A DNA stretch of 64,000 nt from Eublepharis macularius (GCF_028583425.1 NC_072792.1:160834676-160898675); one strand, 5' to 3'. Numbered from the stretch's first letter, positions 52,800-63,290 are shown. Notes: a model not told the origin generated them from the sequence alone. Made by a program: numbers and translations.

Positions 52800-53060
52800 C
52801 TTGCTGGAGGCACCGGGGAAAGAGAAAGTAAATACTTGTGAGATAACCTACTGCCTTAACATCAATAAGACACTTCTCATGCCCTCAGAGGAGCAGTACA
52901 TAACACGGAATACATTCATGGCAGATATGCAGACAGGCTTATATGACACCTTCCTGATCTCCTCAGGCAGGCACTTCCACAAGGTGGGGGCCACATCAAA
53001 GAATGCAAATCTGTGAGCCATTGTTGATCTTGCCCATTTGCAGGGTGGCACCCACAGAAT
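52800..53060 (-). mobile_element. LINE-related repeat, antisense
   Basis: CTGATCTCCTCAGGCAGGCACTTCCACAAGGTGGGGGCC is the reverse of a LINE 3' segment common in squamates. Its start pairs with the complement at 8330-8360. Confidence 0.5.
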
Positions 53061-53323
53061 TGTAGGACATTAAAGATGTGTGTTTTCTGGGCAGTTCAGT
53101 ATAGAAGCTTCCATCCATTTTTTGTTCTGAATTTACATGATGGAAAGCTGAGCTCCTTCAACATTGGCAATAGTCAATACATAGATTCAGTCATTATTAA
53201 GGAATGTGGCTGACTACATGCTTGGAAGAGAAACGGGTTGTTTAGGAGGAGAACAGAAACACAAAAATAAACTTAGAAACGGTTTTCAGGACCACCATCC
53301 TCAAGCAACTCACTGAACACTTT

Positions 53324-53329
53324 TTTATT
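53324..53329 (-). terminator. Polyadenylation signal for VMO1 unit D
   Basis: TTTATT on the plus strand, AATAAA on the minus, 161 bases beyond the unit D stop codon and inside AACAAAATAAAAAAG. The only canonical signal close to a VMO1 stop in this window. Confidence 0.6.
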
Positions 53330-53490
53330 TTGTTACAAATAACAATTCCTTAATCAAACTTATTCCTTAACTTGGCTTCAAGCCTTTTGGGTATTATTGC
53401 AGTTCTTGAAGGATCTCAGTTTTCCACCATATATATGATGCAGAAGGAATTCAGGCAATTAAAGCCCTACAAATGGAGAGCTTCCAATAT

Positions 53491-56400
53491 TTAACTGCAA
53501 CAGAAAAGCTGTACGTTTTGAAGTCCGCTGGGATCGATGGAATCAATTGCTATATCCACCTTTGTCTTGATCCCACAAATGCCACCCTTTTGGCAGGACT
53601 CACTCCATGTGCCATATTCACCCCATGGGTGCCCACCACCTTCCAGTTCAGTTCCATCTGTGCATTTAAACTTAATATTTTCAGCCGCTGTATTGTCTTT
53701 GATCGGTTCACGGTCTGACACTCGGAGCGAGAATGAATTCAGAAAGCCAGACTTGCATGACTTTTCATCATTAGACCAGGAACCATCCCTTTCAGAACAA
53801 AAGAACAACTGTTCATGGGCGGTTTTACACCATCAGTCTGCAGCTGTCTCTCTTTGCTTGGCTATATCCTTGGGATAATAATTGTTTGGGAGGGGAGTTA
53901 AATATGCATAAGCTGGAGATATGATCTCATAAACGGTGTGTGTCTGACACACAGACTTGCCTCAAAACCACATGGAAGGTGCTCAGTTGAAAAGTTGGCA
54001 GCCCTAGTCTTGCTCAGCTTTGTTATTCAAGTTTTTAAAATGCCTATTCTAAAGCTCATGATTTCTGCAAACTCATCTGCGAACCTTCTTTGGGTTTGAG
54101 AGCCAGTTTGGTGTAGTGGTTAAGAGCACTGGAACTCTAATTTGGAGAGCCAAGTTTGATTCCCCACTTCTCTGCTTGAAGCCAGCTGGGTGACCTTGGG
54201 TCAGTCACAGCTCTTCCAGAGCTCTCTCAGCTCCACCCACTTCACAGGGTGATTGTTGTTGTGGGAATAATAATAACATACTTTGTAAACCACTCTGAGT
54301 GGGTGTTAAGTTGTCCTTAAGGGTGGTATATAAATTGAATGTTGTTGTTGCTGCTGCTGCTATCATCATTATCATTATCATTATCATTATCATTATCATT
54401 ATCATTATCATTATCATTATCATTATCATTTCCAGCACCATCCAGGCACTTCTGATACGTCCCCTTTTTCCATAGGGATTTTCATCTTCTGCAGTAAAAA
54501 CTTTGCTACTTCTGTTTCTTTTACAGTCTTCCTCGCTTTCCTTCTCCCTCATTATTTCTACACATTAATTTTTCATAGTTATAATTTACCCCGACACCCT
54601 CTGCCCTGCTCCCTGCAGCATATTATATAGTTCAAGAAAATATGGAGATTAGTTCCTGCTAGAAATGGCCACATTCCACCATACTTGACCTGAAACCAGT
54701 CCCATTTTTTTTCAAGCATCCTTGTAAAACATTAAAAAATATTTAAGTTGGACAGAAGAGGAAAGAGGTGCTTTATGGAGAACTGGGCAGGGGACAGGGC
54801 AAGGAAAAGGGCGTGTGGGAGAGACCCAGAGAAAGGGAACTGAGTAAAGAGGAGTTGGATTTGGCTGGTCTGAAAGAGGAATTGGCTTCAGTGCAGTAGC
54901 ATAAGAAGAGGGCATAGAAGGGGGATTAAAGGTAACAGGGATGAGTCAGGTTGGCATTGGAAGTGGAGGGAATGTACTGAGACAGCTTGAGGAGGATGCC
55001 TTGTGGGACGGCAGATTTCAGGGTGTGGTGCAGAGAAAGAGGGAGAGAGTGAGGGACTGAGCCACAGAGGAGACAGAAAGCAAAAGTGAAGAAAAATGGG
55101 GAAAGTAAATCATACGTTGCATGATCCTGAGGCATGAGAGTAACCCTGGCCATTTCCATACGTCTTACCTGCCACTGGAACATTGCGCAAAACACCTGAA
55201 AGACAGTGTCTTCTTGCATGAAATCGTGCCAGGAAGATGTGATTTCGCGCAAAACTCCCGGATGACAGCATCTTCCTGGTGCGATTTTGCGCAAGAAGAT
55301 GCTGTCTTCCAGGTGTTTTATGCGATGTTCCGGCAACAGGTAAGACATGTGAAAATGGCCAGCATCTTCCTGGTGTGATTTCACGTGAGAAGACACTGTC
55401 TTCCGGGTGTTTTGCGCAATGTTCCGGCACTAGGTAAGACGTGTGACAATGGCCCCTGTCACGTGGTGGTGGTGGTGGGTGGGTTGAGGGCAAAATGTAA
55501 ACCACATTTGCTAGTTTGAAACCCAGTCCCTTTGTCTTCTAAATTTGCAGCCATTCTGGTTTCCCCCACCCTTTCACATCCACTGGAGAGCTTTTTCTCT
55601 GCATGGAAGCCTCTCCCAGCTTTCTTGTCCCATGGTGTTCTCTGGCTGCCTCTATCTCCACTCTGCTCTAGGAAGGGGGAGAAAAAAGAGGCTGCTCTGA
55701 AGCCACTCTACCTTTCCAACTGACGTTTCCATCCTTGCCCTTTTCTAGTGCTAATCTCCACCTTTTCCAGGCCTCCCGTCACACCTTATATGCTTTGCCA
55801 TGGGCTGAGGAGGGGAAGAGGAGTCTACCTTCAGGCTGGTCAGATAATGCTAGAGGACAGGTTAGAACGGAGGACTTTGAGAGCCACTCTGGAGTTATGC
55901 TAGTTTGCTGCAGGAGATGATCCTATCTTTGCTGCTCCACTCAGAAAACATAATTATTTAAAACATCTGTATGTCATCTTTCTACCCAAATAGGGCTCCT
56001 GAGGCAGTGAACATTAAAACATAAAAAAAATAAAACAACATTTTAAACAATTTAAATTTACAACAACATTTAAAACAGTATAAAAGGTATTCAATAAAAA
56101 CTCACACACAAATACACAACACCAAGAACAGGGAGGAGGGCCTATAACAGTTATTAGGGAGTATGCCTAACAAAACAAAAAAGTCATCACCACTCACTGG
56201 TGGAAGATAGCACTATAGAGGGACAGATGAATCTCATTGGGGAGTAGGGCTGCCAATTGTCCGGTGGGGGCAGGGGATCTCCTGCTCCCAGCTTCTGCCC
56301 CCCATCACCACTCACCTGGCCAGTGGCAGGGGAATGCCCTGGGGAATGGGCCTAGCAGGCCAAAAAGCTCCTAGCCAGTGTGCAGCCTGTGAAAGGCGGG

Positions 56401-59400
56401 AGCATGCCCTCTGCTAGGCATGATAATGTTGCTCTTGGAAGTAAAATAGAAAAGAGTCCAGTAGCATCTTTAAGACTAACCAACTTTACTGTAGCATAAG
56501 CTTTCGAGAACCACAGTTCTCTTCATCAGATGCATGGAAGGCATGAAGAAACTGGTCAGATATAAACAAATTGGCTAGAGGAGGTACATAAGCAAAACTC
56601 TATGTACAAGTTGGGGCCTAGTATCAAGGGAGGAAGGACACCGTTGTGGCTGGAATGGCTTGTATAAACAGTAAAGCTCAGTCCAGAGACAACTGAGGCT
56701 CTTTAGGACAATGACAAATCTGCTTGAGGACTCAAGAGTCAGCCTGTCCTGGGGAGGGGGAAAGGTTGTACTCCTCCTGAAGGAGCAGGTACTTGACTTG
56801 GGGCTGCTGCTGGATCCTGGCCTATGGTTGGAGGCTCTGGTCTCCTCCGTGGCACACAACACCTTTTGTCAGCTTCACCTGATACACCAGCTATGGCCCT
56901 TTCTTTAAAGGCATGCTCTGCCCATGGTGATCTGATGACATGCGGATTAGATTACAAGAAGGTGCTCTAAGTGCTGCTGCCTTTGAAAATTGTTTGGAAG
57001 CTTCCGTCGGTCCAGAAATTAGCAGCCAGGTTGTCATCAGGGGCTGGACACAGGCAATGAATCACCCCTGTGCTGAAAGTTTTACCCTGGTTGCCTATCT
57101 GTATCTAGGCACAATTCAAACATCTGGGCTGTGGTGCTTGAAGGATTGCTCTTTTCACATTCTCCAGCCCGCTAGTTGAAGTCCTGTTCTTAAACCCTGC
57201 TCTCTGTCCCCTGCCTGCAGGGGCAAGTCAGGGTGAAGAGGCCAGGGCTTTTTCCTCAGCAATGACACCTTACTTTTGGAATGCCCTCCCTTTTGTCTTG
57301 TCCAGCATCTACCTTCCTTTCTTTTAGGTACAAAGCACAAAAAAAATCCAGTTCTCTCTACCCTGGCTTTGTAAGGGGTTCTGTTTTTTAAAAAAGCTTT
57401 TTCATGGTCTGTTTGTTTTAGACTGCTGTGTTTTATGTAATTATTGGATTTATTGCTGGTTTTCATTGGTATGGTTTTTTAAATTATGGACTTGCATAAT
57501 TCTACTGCTTTTTATTGCTTTTATTGTATGCCTACTTTTCTTTTGAACCATCTTGTACAGAGTCATTAGAAAAACTGGTGACCTAAGTGGCAGCAATTAG
57601 GGCCAAACTAGGTGATCCAGCATCACTAACCCAAATTGGGTTGTGATTACAGTAGGGTGAAGCCACCATTGAAGTTCGTAACAGGGAAAAGTTACAGCAG
57701 AATCCTGTGTAAACTATTGGATTAAATTTATAGAAACTGAATAATTCATAAGGGATCTCCATCTCAGCTATATTGGCCTTTAGTTAGGGATAAGATTTCT
57801 GCTGTTCTTCTCTGCTTTGTCCATGACTAGGAAAGGGCAGTTGGAATAGGAAAGAAAGATGGAGAGATACATTATTAGAGGGAACCATCTGGTACAACTG
57901 TGGATGCCACAGTACTCACTTTCCTACTGAGGACGTGATCATGGAATCATCTGAGCAAACCAGGCGAATTCCATTTAGAGAAGTATCATCACGCCAGATT
58001 CCCTGGTAGGGCTCCACCTTGGAAAACAACACAACATAGACCAGAAACACAGATAGGACTTATTAGCTGTGGAAGTAAAATGGAGTCTTCATGTTCATAC
58101 TTCACACTATATTTCTAAGAATCAGATACAGGGGCAAGCAACAGAAAGGGCATTTGCCTTCATAACTCACTTGTAACCAGGGCATTTTTTCTGGGGAAAG
58201 AGGTGGTGGAACTCAGTGGTGGAACTCAGGAGCACACAATGATGTCACATTGGGTCAGCTGGAACAAGGGAGAAGTTTTTTAAAGTTTAAATCGCCCTTG
58301 ACGAAAATGGTCACATGTTCGGTGGCCCCATCCCCTGATCTCAGCAGCGCAGAGGGCAATCTAAACTCCCCTCTGTCTGGAGATCAGGGGGCAGGGCCAC
58401 TGGCCATGTGACCATTTTCAAGAGGTGCCAGATATCCGTTCCACCGTGTTCCAGCTGAAAAAAGCCCTGCTTGGAACCTTCCCAGAGGCATCACTTTGAC
58501 TAATTCCTGTTGGATGCTGCCTAGACCAGACAGATGTTTTGGTCTGATCTGACAGAACAGTTGTTCTCTTGTCTTTGGATTAGAAATCCAGTGGTTGAGA
58601 GAAGTGGGCTGTCGGTGGTTGAAACTTTTACAAAAATGGAGTGGATCCTACCACTGCACTGAGCAAAGTTTGAAGATTTTTTCCAGCCTAAGGAGCCTTC
58701 CTCCAACTTAAGTGGCTGTGCTGTTGGAGGAAGAGCCCCCTAAATTGGAGGAAAGCATTTTAGGCTGGAACAAGTTTTAAACTTTGCTCAGTGAAGTGGT
58801 CAGAAAGTGAAAGGATCTAACCCCATAACACTCTGCAAAAGAAATTACTGTTTCAAAGAAATGAAAAATTGCAGATGAGCACCATGTCTTTAATGACAAA
58901 TGGACTATTGAGTATGTCTTTATTTTAAACAAAGATAAAGCAGTTTGTCTGAAATGTCTTGAAACTGTCTCAGTATTAAAGGAGTGCAATGTTAGAAGGC
59001 ACTTTGAATCCTGTCACAAGAGCTACTCAATATATCAAGGAGAGGTGTGAGTGAACAAGATAAATTCTCTTTAAAAAGTCAACGTTTTTGCAGCAAAATA
59101 GTTTTAGAAAACATGTTGAGGAGAATCTATCTACTGTGAGGGCCAGCTATCATGTTGCTAAATGTATTCCTGAGAGTGGTAGGCCATTTGCTGATGGTGA
59201 ATTTGTTAAAAAGTGCATGGTTAAAGTAATGGAGGAAATGTGCCATGATAAGGTCTCTTGTGTTAGTTGTGTCAGTTTATCTGCATCTACAATCACTAGG
59301 CATGTTGAAGAACTAGGAGAAGAGCTGTATATGTCACTGATTGCCAAAGCAAAAAGTTTTGATTTTTTTCCTTTGGCATTAGATGAGAGCAATAACATTA

Positions 59401-62400
59401 TAGACCCGGGTCAACTACTAATATTTATCAGGGGGATAGATTCCAGCTTCAGAATTACTGCAGAGTTTGAAAGGCACTACAACTGCAGAAAACATATTCT
59501 TGAAGGTGTGTGAATCAGTAGAAAATCTTGGTCTGAGTTGGGATAAATTGAAAAGTATCACAACTGATGGTACAAGAAATATGGCGGGAAGTAAAACTGG
59601 TATAGATGCAAGAATCAATGAAGAGATGTTGAAATTAAACAGTACACTTCCCATGCAATTTCACTGCATCATCCATCAGCAAGCCTTGTATAGTAAGATT
59701 CTTCAGTGGGAAAGTGTGATGCATATTCCTGTATCCAGCATTAATTACAACAGGCATCATGGCTTTACTCATTGTCAGTTTTAATTTTTTTCTCAGCGAT
59801 AGATGCGGAATATGGAGACATATTGTACCATGCAGAAGTCAGGTGGCTTAGCAGAGGCAAAGTCCTCAAACATTTTTTCAGTCTTTGTCATGAAGTTAAT
59901 GTCTCAAGGAGAAAGGAGAAGGTACTAAGGTTGCAGGGAAAAGGAAAGCTTGTGTGTGGTATGTATTCTGAACTGAAAGCTTTTGAAGCAAAACTAAACA
60001 TTTTTGTTAAGCAAGTTAGTGAAAGTAACTTTTCAAACTTCTCATGCTGCAATGAGCTAAAATTTGAGAAGGGCAGGAATTTACAATTCTATGTTGAAGG
60101 ACATGTCAAAGCACTGAACGTATTGTGGGTAGAATTCCAAAACAGATTCACCGATTGCCATAAGCACAGAAAGGAAATAAGAATGTTTCAAAATCCATTT
60201 GAAGTAGCAACAGAAGATGCAAGTAACTTTTTCAGATGGAACTAATTGATTTGCAAGCCAGTGATCATCTCAGAGACAATTACAAAGAAAATTTCTATTG
60301 TGGTCTAACTGATACATTTATCAGCCTAAAGAAATTTGCTGCAAGCATGTTTACAGTCTTTGGCACCACATACATCTGTAACAAACTTTGTCCAAGATGG
60401 AAATTGTGAAATCCAAGTGTAGGTCAAGACTTACAGATGACTATTTGCATGACATTTTAAGGATGTCTGTCAGAAACCTTTAATGCCTTGGCTAATGGAA
60501 AACAGCCACAAAAATCACACTGTGTAGCATGTATAGCTAGATAAAAGGATTCAGCCATAAAATATTGCTCCAAAATGGATTGGATTCAAGTTAACATTTC
60601 TTCATTGACCTCTGAATGTTTACTGTTGATCTAAATAGGTAGGTTAATAATTTTGCTACATTTTGATTTAAGCTGTGGCCCTCTTTAAGCATTGAGCACT
60701 CTAATGTGGCCCCCATGTGCCAAAAGGTCAGGGACTCCTGATAGAATGTACAAACACACAAATATATGCAGCCAGGGAAGAGGGCCAATAAGAATTTACT
60801 AGGGGTATGCCAAATGAAACAAAAAGGTCTTCACTCGCTGGTGGAAGACAATGAAACTGAGAGACAGTCAAATCCCCTGGGGAGGGAGTTCCAAAGTTTT
60901 GATGCCATGACTGAGAAGGTCCTTTCTTGGGTTGCGACCTAATCAGTGTCAGGTGGTTAGGGCACCCAAAGCAAGGTCTCCAAAGATGACCACATTGGGT
61001 CTTGACAGAGTAGATGTCTATGGATTATAGGTCTTCCAGTGTTTGTGGAGATGCCACTGGGCCTACCTAGATATTACAAGAGCCAGAAATTTCATCATTC
61101 CATACCTTTTCTTTCTCTTTCTGTTGTGCACAACACATGGTTGAACATCATTACACTGTGCTCCTCCCCACTTACTGTCATTGGCTATAAAAAAGGAGGA
61201 GAAGGAAACGCTTAGCATGATGATGCCATAGTATATGTTGTCTCAATCTAGCTGTTGCTGGGAAGAAAAAGAAAGCTGACAAGGACACACTCCGATATTT
61301 CACAGCTGAAATTAGGGACACCCCTGCACACGAGTGGGTAGTTCTAGGGGCAGAGTCAGATGATCCAGTAGCAAGGTCTGGCAGACATCAGTAGAGTTGA
61401 CAATCTGGACTCCTTGAGGGTCAAACATGAAAGCTAAAATTGAATGCAAGCAGATGGCTACAGGTGGCAAAAGCAGAAAGGCAAGTCATGGACTACAAGG
61501 AACATCAAATACTGGTATGATCCACACACAAAGAATTAAAAAGTAGGGATTAGAGTGACGTTATAGCTTTCACACAAAGAACCAGAACATTACTCCCCAC
61601 CTTGCCAGCAAGCTACAACCATTATGTTTCCTGACACACAACAATTTGCCTTCTTTCCACCCCTCACTTTCATCCTAAAAAAAAAATTCACAATCCCCCC
61701 CCTTTCTTCATATAGGCAAACTCTCAAGCCTCTTCTCACCTGTGACTCCTCAGAGTCAATTTAGGAGTTTCTTATTAGGGCCCAAATAAATTATATTAGG
61801 GCCCAAATAAACGACAGCAATGCAGATTCTGTGAACCTGGGCAGATCATGAGCAGGAGGGCAGAATGGGTTACATCAGTGCTTAGTTCTCGTGGCCCTTC
61901 TTACATGCCCAGGGTAATGCCGATCACCACCTTGGGGTCAGGTAGCAATTTTCCATGGGATGTTTTGGCTAGGGAGGATCCTGGAGTCGTTTTGCTATCT
62001 TCTGGGCATGGAGCAGGCTTCACTGGGAGTGTGGGGAGGGGAGATAGTTGTGAATTTCCTGCATTGTGCAGGGGGTTGGACTAGATGATCCTAGAGGACC
62101 CTTTCAACCCTATGATTCTATATGTGTGATACAAGCCAAGTCACAAGCCAACTCAACTTGTAGTCACATGTATGAATGGGGGAATTCACCTGCAGGGGGT
62201 AGGGTGGAGAAAGGGCTTCAGGCTTATCTCTCACACTGTTTTCACCAGTGAAAATGAGGAGCCTGTGGGAGGGGTGAACTGGCACCCCCTGCAGATATTT
62301 TTACTGACAAAAACATCACAGGAGGAAATCCCGAAGCCCAATGATTTTTTAACAATATCTCCTCCTGCCTCACTTCTAGCCTACAGCAAAAATACCTAAT

Positions 62401-62741
62401 TTGCATTTAAAACTTAGCCTTTTAGGCAATTTCCTTTAAAGTGTTTTTTTGTTTTTTACTTTTCTTGTCTGAAAGAGAATTTGTAGGTATCCATTCAAGC
62501 ATGGGACTTTTTGGCATCACCCTTTTATAAAGCCTACCAATTATAATACAGAGGTTTGTAGGATCTCTTATTCATATATAGTAGGACCGCCCAGCTGCCA
62601 ATAACAACCACAAAACAACAAAATACTGGCATGGTCTGAGATCTTTATCTATGAAACTAGTTGTGATCCAGTGCTGATACTTTGGGGTTTAGTTCCAGAT
62701 GAAGTGAAAGGGGCCCACAAATCTCCCGGGGGGGAGGGGTT

Positions 62742-62818
<77 letters not shown>

Positions 62819-62990
62819 CCTTCAGAAAAAATCCTTTAGCATAGCCTTTGGGACACAACTGCTTAGGTCCCCATATGCCTCCACTCCATCCATTAGGCAC
62901 TGTAAGAGTGGAGATAGTATCTCGTGGTTCCACATCCCAGAGACAGCAAGAGAGTAGGAAAGAGACTCCAATAAGATTGGTAACTGGCAT
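53491..62990 (-). CDS. VMO1: VMO1-like paralogue (unit D, intact, inverted)
   Basis: Minus-strand exons are 62990-62820, 58017-57920 and 53788-53491 (171, 98 and 298 bases, identical to unit B), giving 188 residues. Donors are GTAATC and GTGAGT, acceptors TTTCCAAG and TTCTGAAAG. The signal peptide is [19 protein letters not shown]. Mature motifs are [64 protein letters not shown] and QKGGICG, ending LFCCS. All eight cysteines are kept. DDTA motifs 2 and 3 have become DNTAAEN and DPSGLQN, further eroded than in B, and the usual GGxWGxWG is GWSGGIWG. It is the only unit on the minus strand. A good TATA box (TATAAAA) lies about 65 bases before the ATG. A 69-base (CT)n run starts 3 bases after the first donor GT. 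Confidence 0.92.
54098..54435 (+). repeat. tRNA-derived SINE with (ATTATC)n tail expansion
   Basis: GAGAGCCAGTTTGGTGTAGTGG head, GTTTGATTCCCC B box, GTAAACCACTCTGAGTGGGT body as in 33432-33720. Its tail has grown into about 12 units of ATTATC (54361-54430). The hexamer creates an artificial MIMIMI open frame on the minus strand. Confidence 0.85.
55148..55454. mobile_element. MITE with GGCCATTTCCATACGTCTTACC termini plus an extra half copy
   Basis: Full element 55148-55360 (right end GGTAAGACATGTGAAAATGGCC) followed directly by an additional right half, 55361-55454, ending GGTAAGACGTGTGACAATGGCC. Arms contain GGAACATTGCGCAAAACACC and its complement. The arrangement suggests a nested or tandem insertion. 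Confidence 0.8.
55960..56250 (-). mobile_element. LINE 3' end, antisense
   Basis: Matches the 6545-7290 and 60730-61070 repeats (GGGCCTATAACAGTTATTAGGG, TATGCCTAACAAAAC, CACTGGTGGAAGATAG). A LINE 3' region in reverse orientation. Confidence 0.55.
56240..56440. repeat. GC-rich dispersed repeat, partial (as 9992-10465)
   Basis: GTAGGGCTGCCAATTGTCCGG start, then CTCACCTGGCCAGTGGCAGG and GCATGATAATGTTGCTC. A diverged copy. Confidence 0.4.
56445..56590. mobile_element. Half of the GAGTCCAGTAGCACC foldback family
   Basis: AAGAGTCCAGTAGCATCTTTAAG, ACCAACTTTACTGTAGCATAAGC and CACAGTTCTCTTCATCAGATGC equal the left arm of 63471-63646. No right arm follows within this stretch. Confidence 0.75.
57050..57480 (+). 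mobile_element. CR1/L2-type LINE ORF2 C-terminal remnant
   Basis: CACCCCTGTGCTGAAAG...CTGGTTGCCTATC (L-W-LP-Y motif) and TTTTGGAATGCCCTCCC (WNALP) are landmarks of the ORF2 C-terminus, followed by a T-rich 3' region. Opposite to the transcription of VMO1 unit D in whose intron it sits. Confidence 0.6.
58178..58469. mobile_element. hAT MITE, CAGGGC family, copy 4 (inverted orientation)
   Basis: Flanks CTTGTAAC (58170-58177) and CTTGGAAC (58470-58477) match at 7 of 8 positions. Ends CAGGGCATTTTTTCTGGGG and CAGCTGAAAAAAGCCCTG, and the CCCCTCTGTCTGGAGATCAG interior is in the opposite orientation to copies 1 and 2. Confidence 0.88.
58850..60540 (+). mobile_element. hAT transposase gene, decayed (BED finger, Charlie/GTF2IRD2-like)
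   Basis: Order on the plus strand. A BED-type zinc finger at 58862-59048 (HHVFNDKWTIEYVFILN, VCLKCLETVSVLKE, RRHFESCH). A transposase core at 59088-59784 (FADGEFVKKCMVKVMEEMC, DFFPLALDESNN, FIRGIDSSF, MKGTTTAENIF, LSWDKLKSITTDGT, FHCIIHQQALYSKIL). Then EYGDILYHAEVRWLSRGKVL at 59805-59870, and a weak C-terminal dimerisation region to about 60520. Frames change at least four times and an early stop follows the BED finger, so it is inactive. ALDESTD, TTDG and VRWLSRG are standard hAT landmarks. I did not locate terminal repeats. It lies antisense within VMO1 unit D intron 1. Confidence 0.85.
60730..61070 (-). mobile_element. LINE 3' end, antisense
   Basis: GAAGAGGGCCAATAAGAATTTAC, GGGGTATGCCAAATGAAACAAAA, GGAGGGAGTTCCAAAGTTTTG and GAGAAGGTCCTTTCTTGGGTTGCGACC are collinear with 6545-7290. 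This copy lacks the MITE and so shows the empty site of that insertion. Confidence 0.6.
61940..62135 (+). mobile_element. CR1 LINE 3' end
   Basis: CAGGGGGTTGGACTAGATGA followed by CCCTTTCAACCCTATGATTCTATA is the diagnostic CR1 3' terminus of sauropsids. Only the last about 200 bases are present. Confidence 0.85.
62747..62815. repeat. (AG)n microsatellite next to a splice donor
   Basis: Sixty-nine bases of AG. On the unit D transcript this is a (CU)n tract beginning 3 bases after the intron 1 GU. Other units have imperfect CT-rich sequence at the same place, the probable seed. Confidence 0.95.
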
Positions 62991-63290
62991 ATTGACGCCT
63001 CCAGTCAGCAGAGAGATTGGTAGATGGCAACAATCATAGAGAAAAAGAACCTTATTTTATAGAAAGTGAGCTAGGGATGGATGCTTCATTAATCCAATGG
63101 CAAGCCTGCATGGGCACATTTACCACCATGCCAATGTGCTCATGCACTGATCTGATCTTCACCCAGATGAGTTTTTAATTCACTGCACCCAATTAAGCTT
63201 CCATATTAGAAGGATTTGTAGTGATGGATTGGAGCTCTACCAGTGGCACAGTAAGTGCATATTCATCCATAAGGAAAGGGACCTGTTTTT
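62991..63290 (-). promoter_or_regulatory. VMO1-type promoter cassette, unit D
   Basis: Minus-strand CTATAAAATAAGG (TATA box, 63055-63061), GGATTAATGA at 63086-63095 within TTGCCATTGGATTAATGAAGC, and a distal TTTCCTTATGGATGAATATG...GGTAGAGCTCCAATCC block (about 63225-63280) matching unit B. It has the best TATA box of all units. Confidence 0.75.

Larger units (their letters stand above)
53789..57919 (-). other. VMO1 unit D intron 2
   Basis: A 4.1-kb phase-2 intron with SINE, MITE and LINE pieces listed separately. The stretches 54440-55120, 55460-55955 and 56595-57040 hold nothing recognisable. Confidence 0.7.
58018..62819 (-). other. VMO1 unit D intron 1
   Basis: A 4.8-kb phase-0 intron housing a hAT MITE, a decayed hAT transposase gene, LINE tails and the (AG)n tract. 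Nothing recognised in 61071-61935 or 62140-62740, apart from a short repeated TTAGGGCCCAAATAAA near 61776 and 61798. Confidence 0.75.

Noticed and set aside
54205-54552. Minus-strand protein with an MI repeat
   Set aside because: Pure product of the (ATTATC)n microsatellite in a SINE tail.
62649-62819. SLSLSL extension of unit D exon 1
   Set aside because: This is read-through into the (CT)n tract of intron 1. The donor GTAATC at the same place as in unit B ends the exon at 62820.
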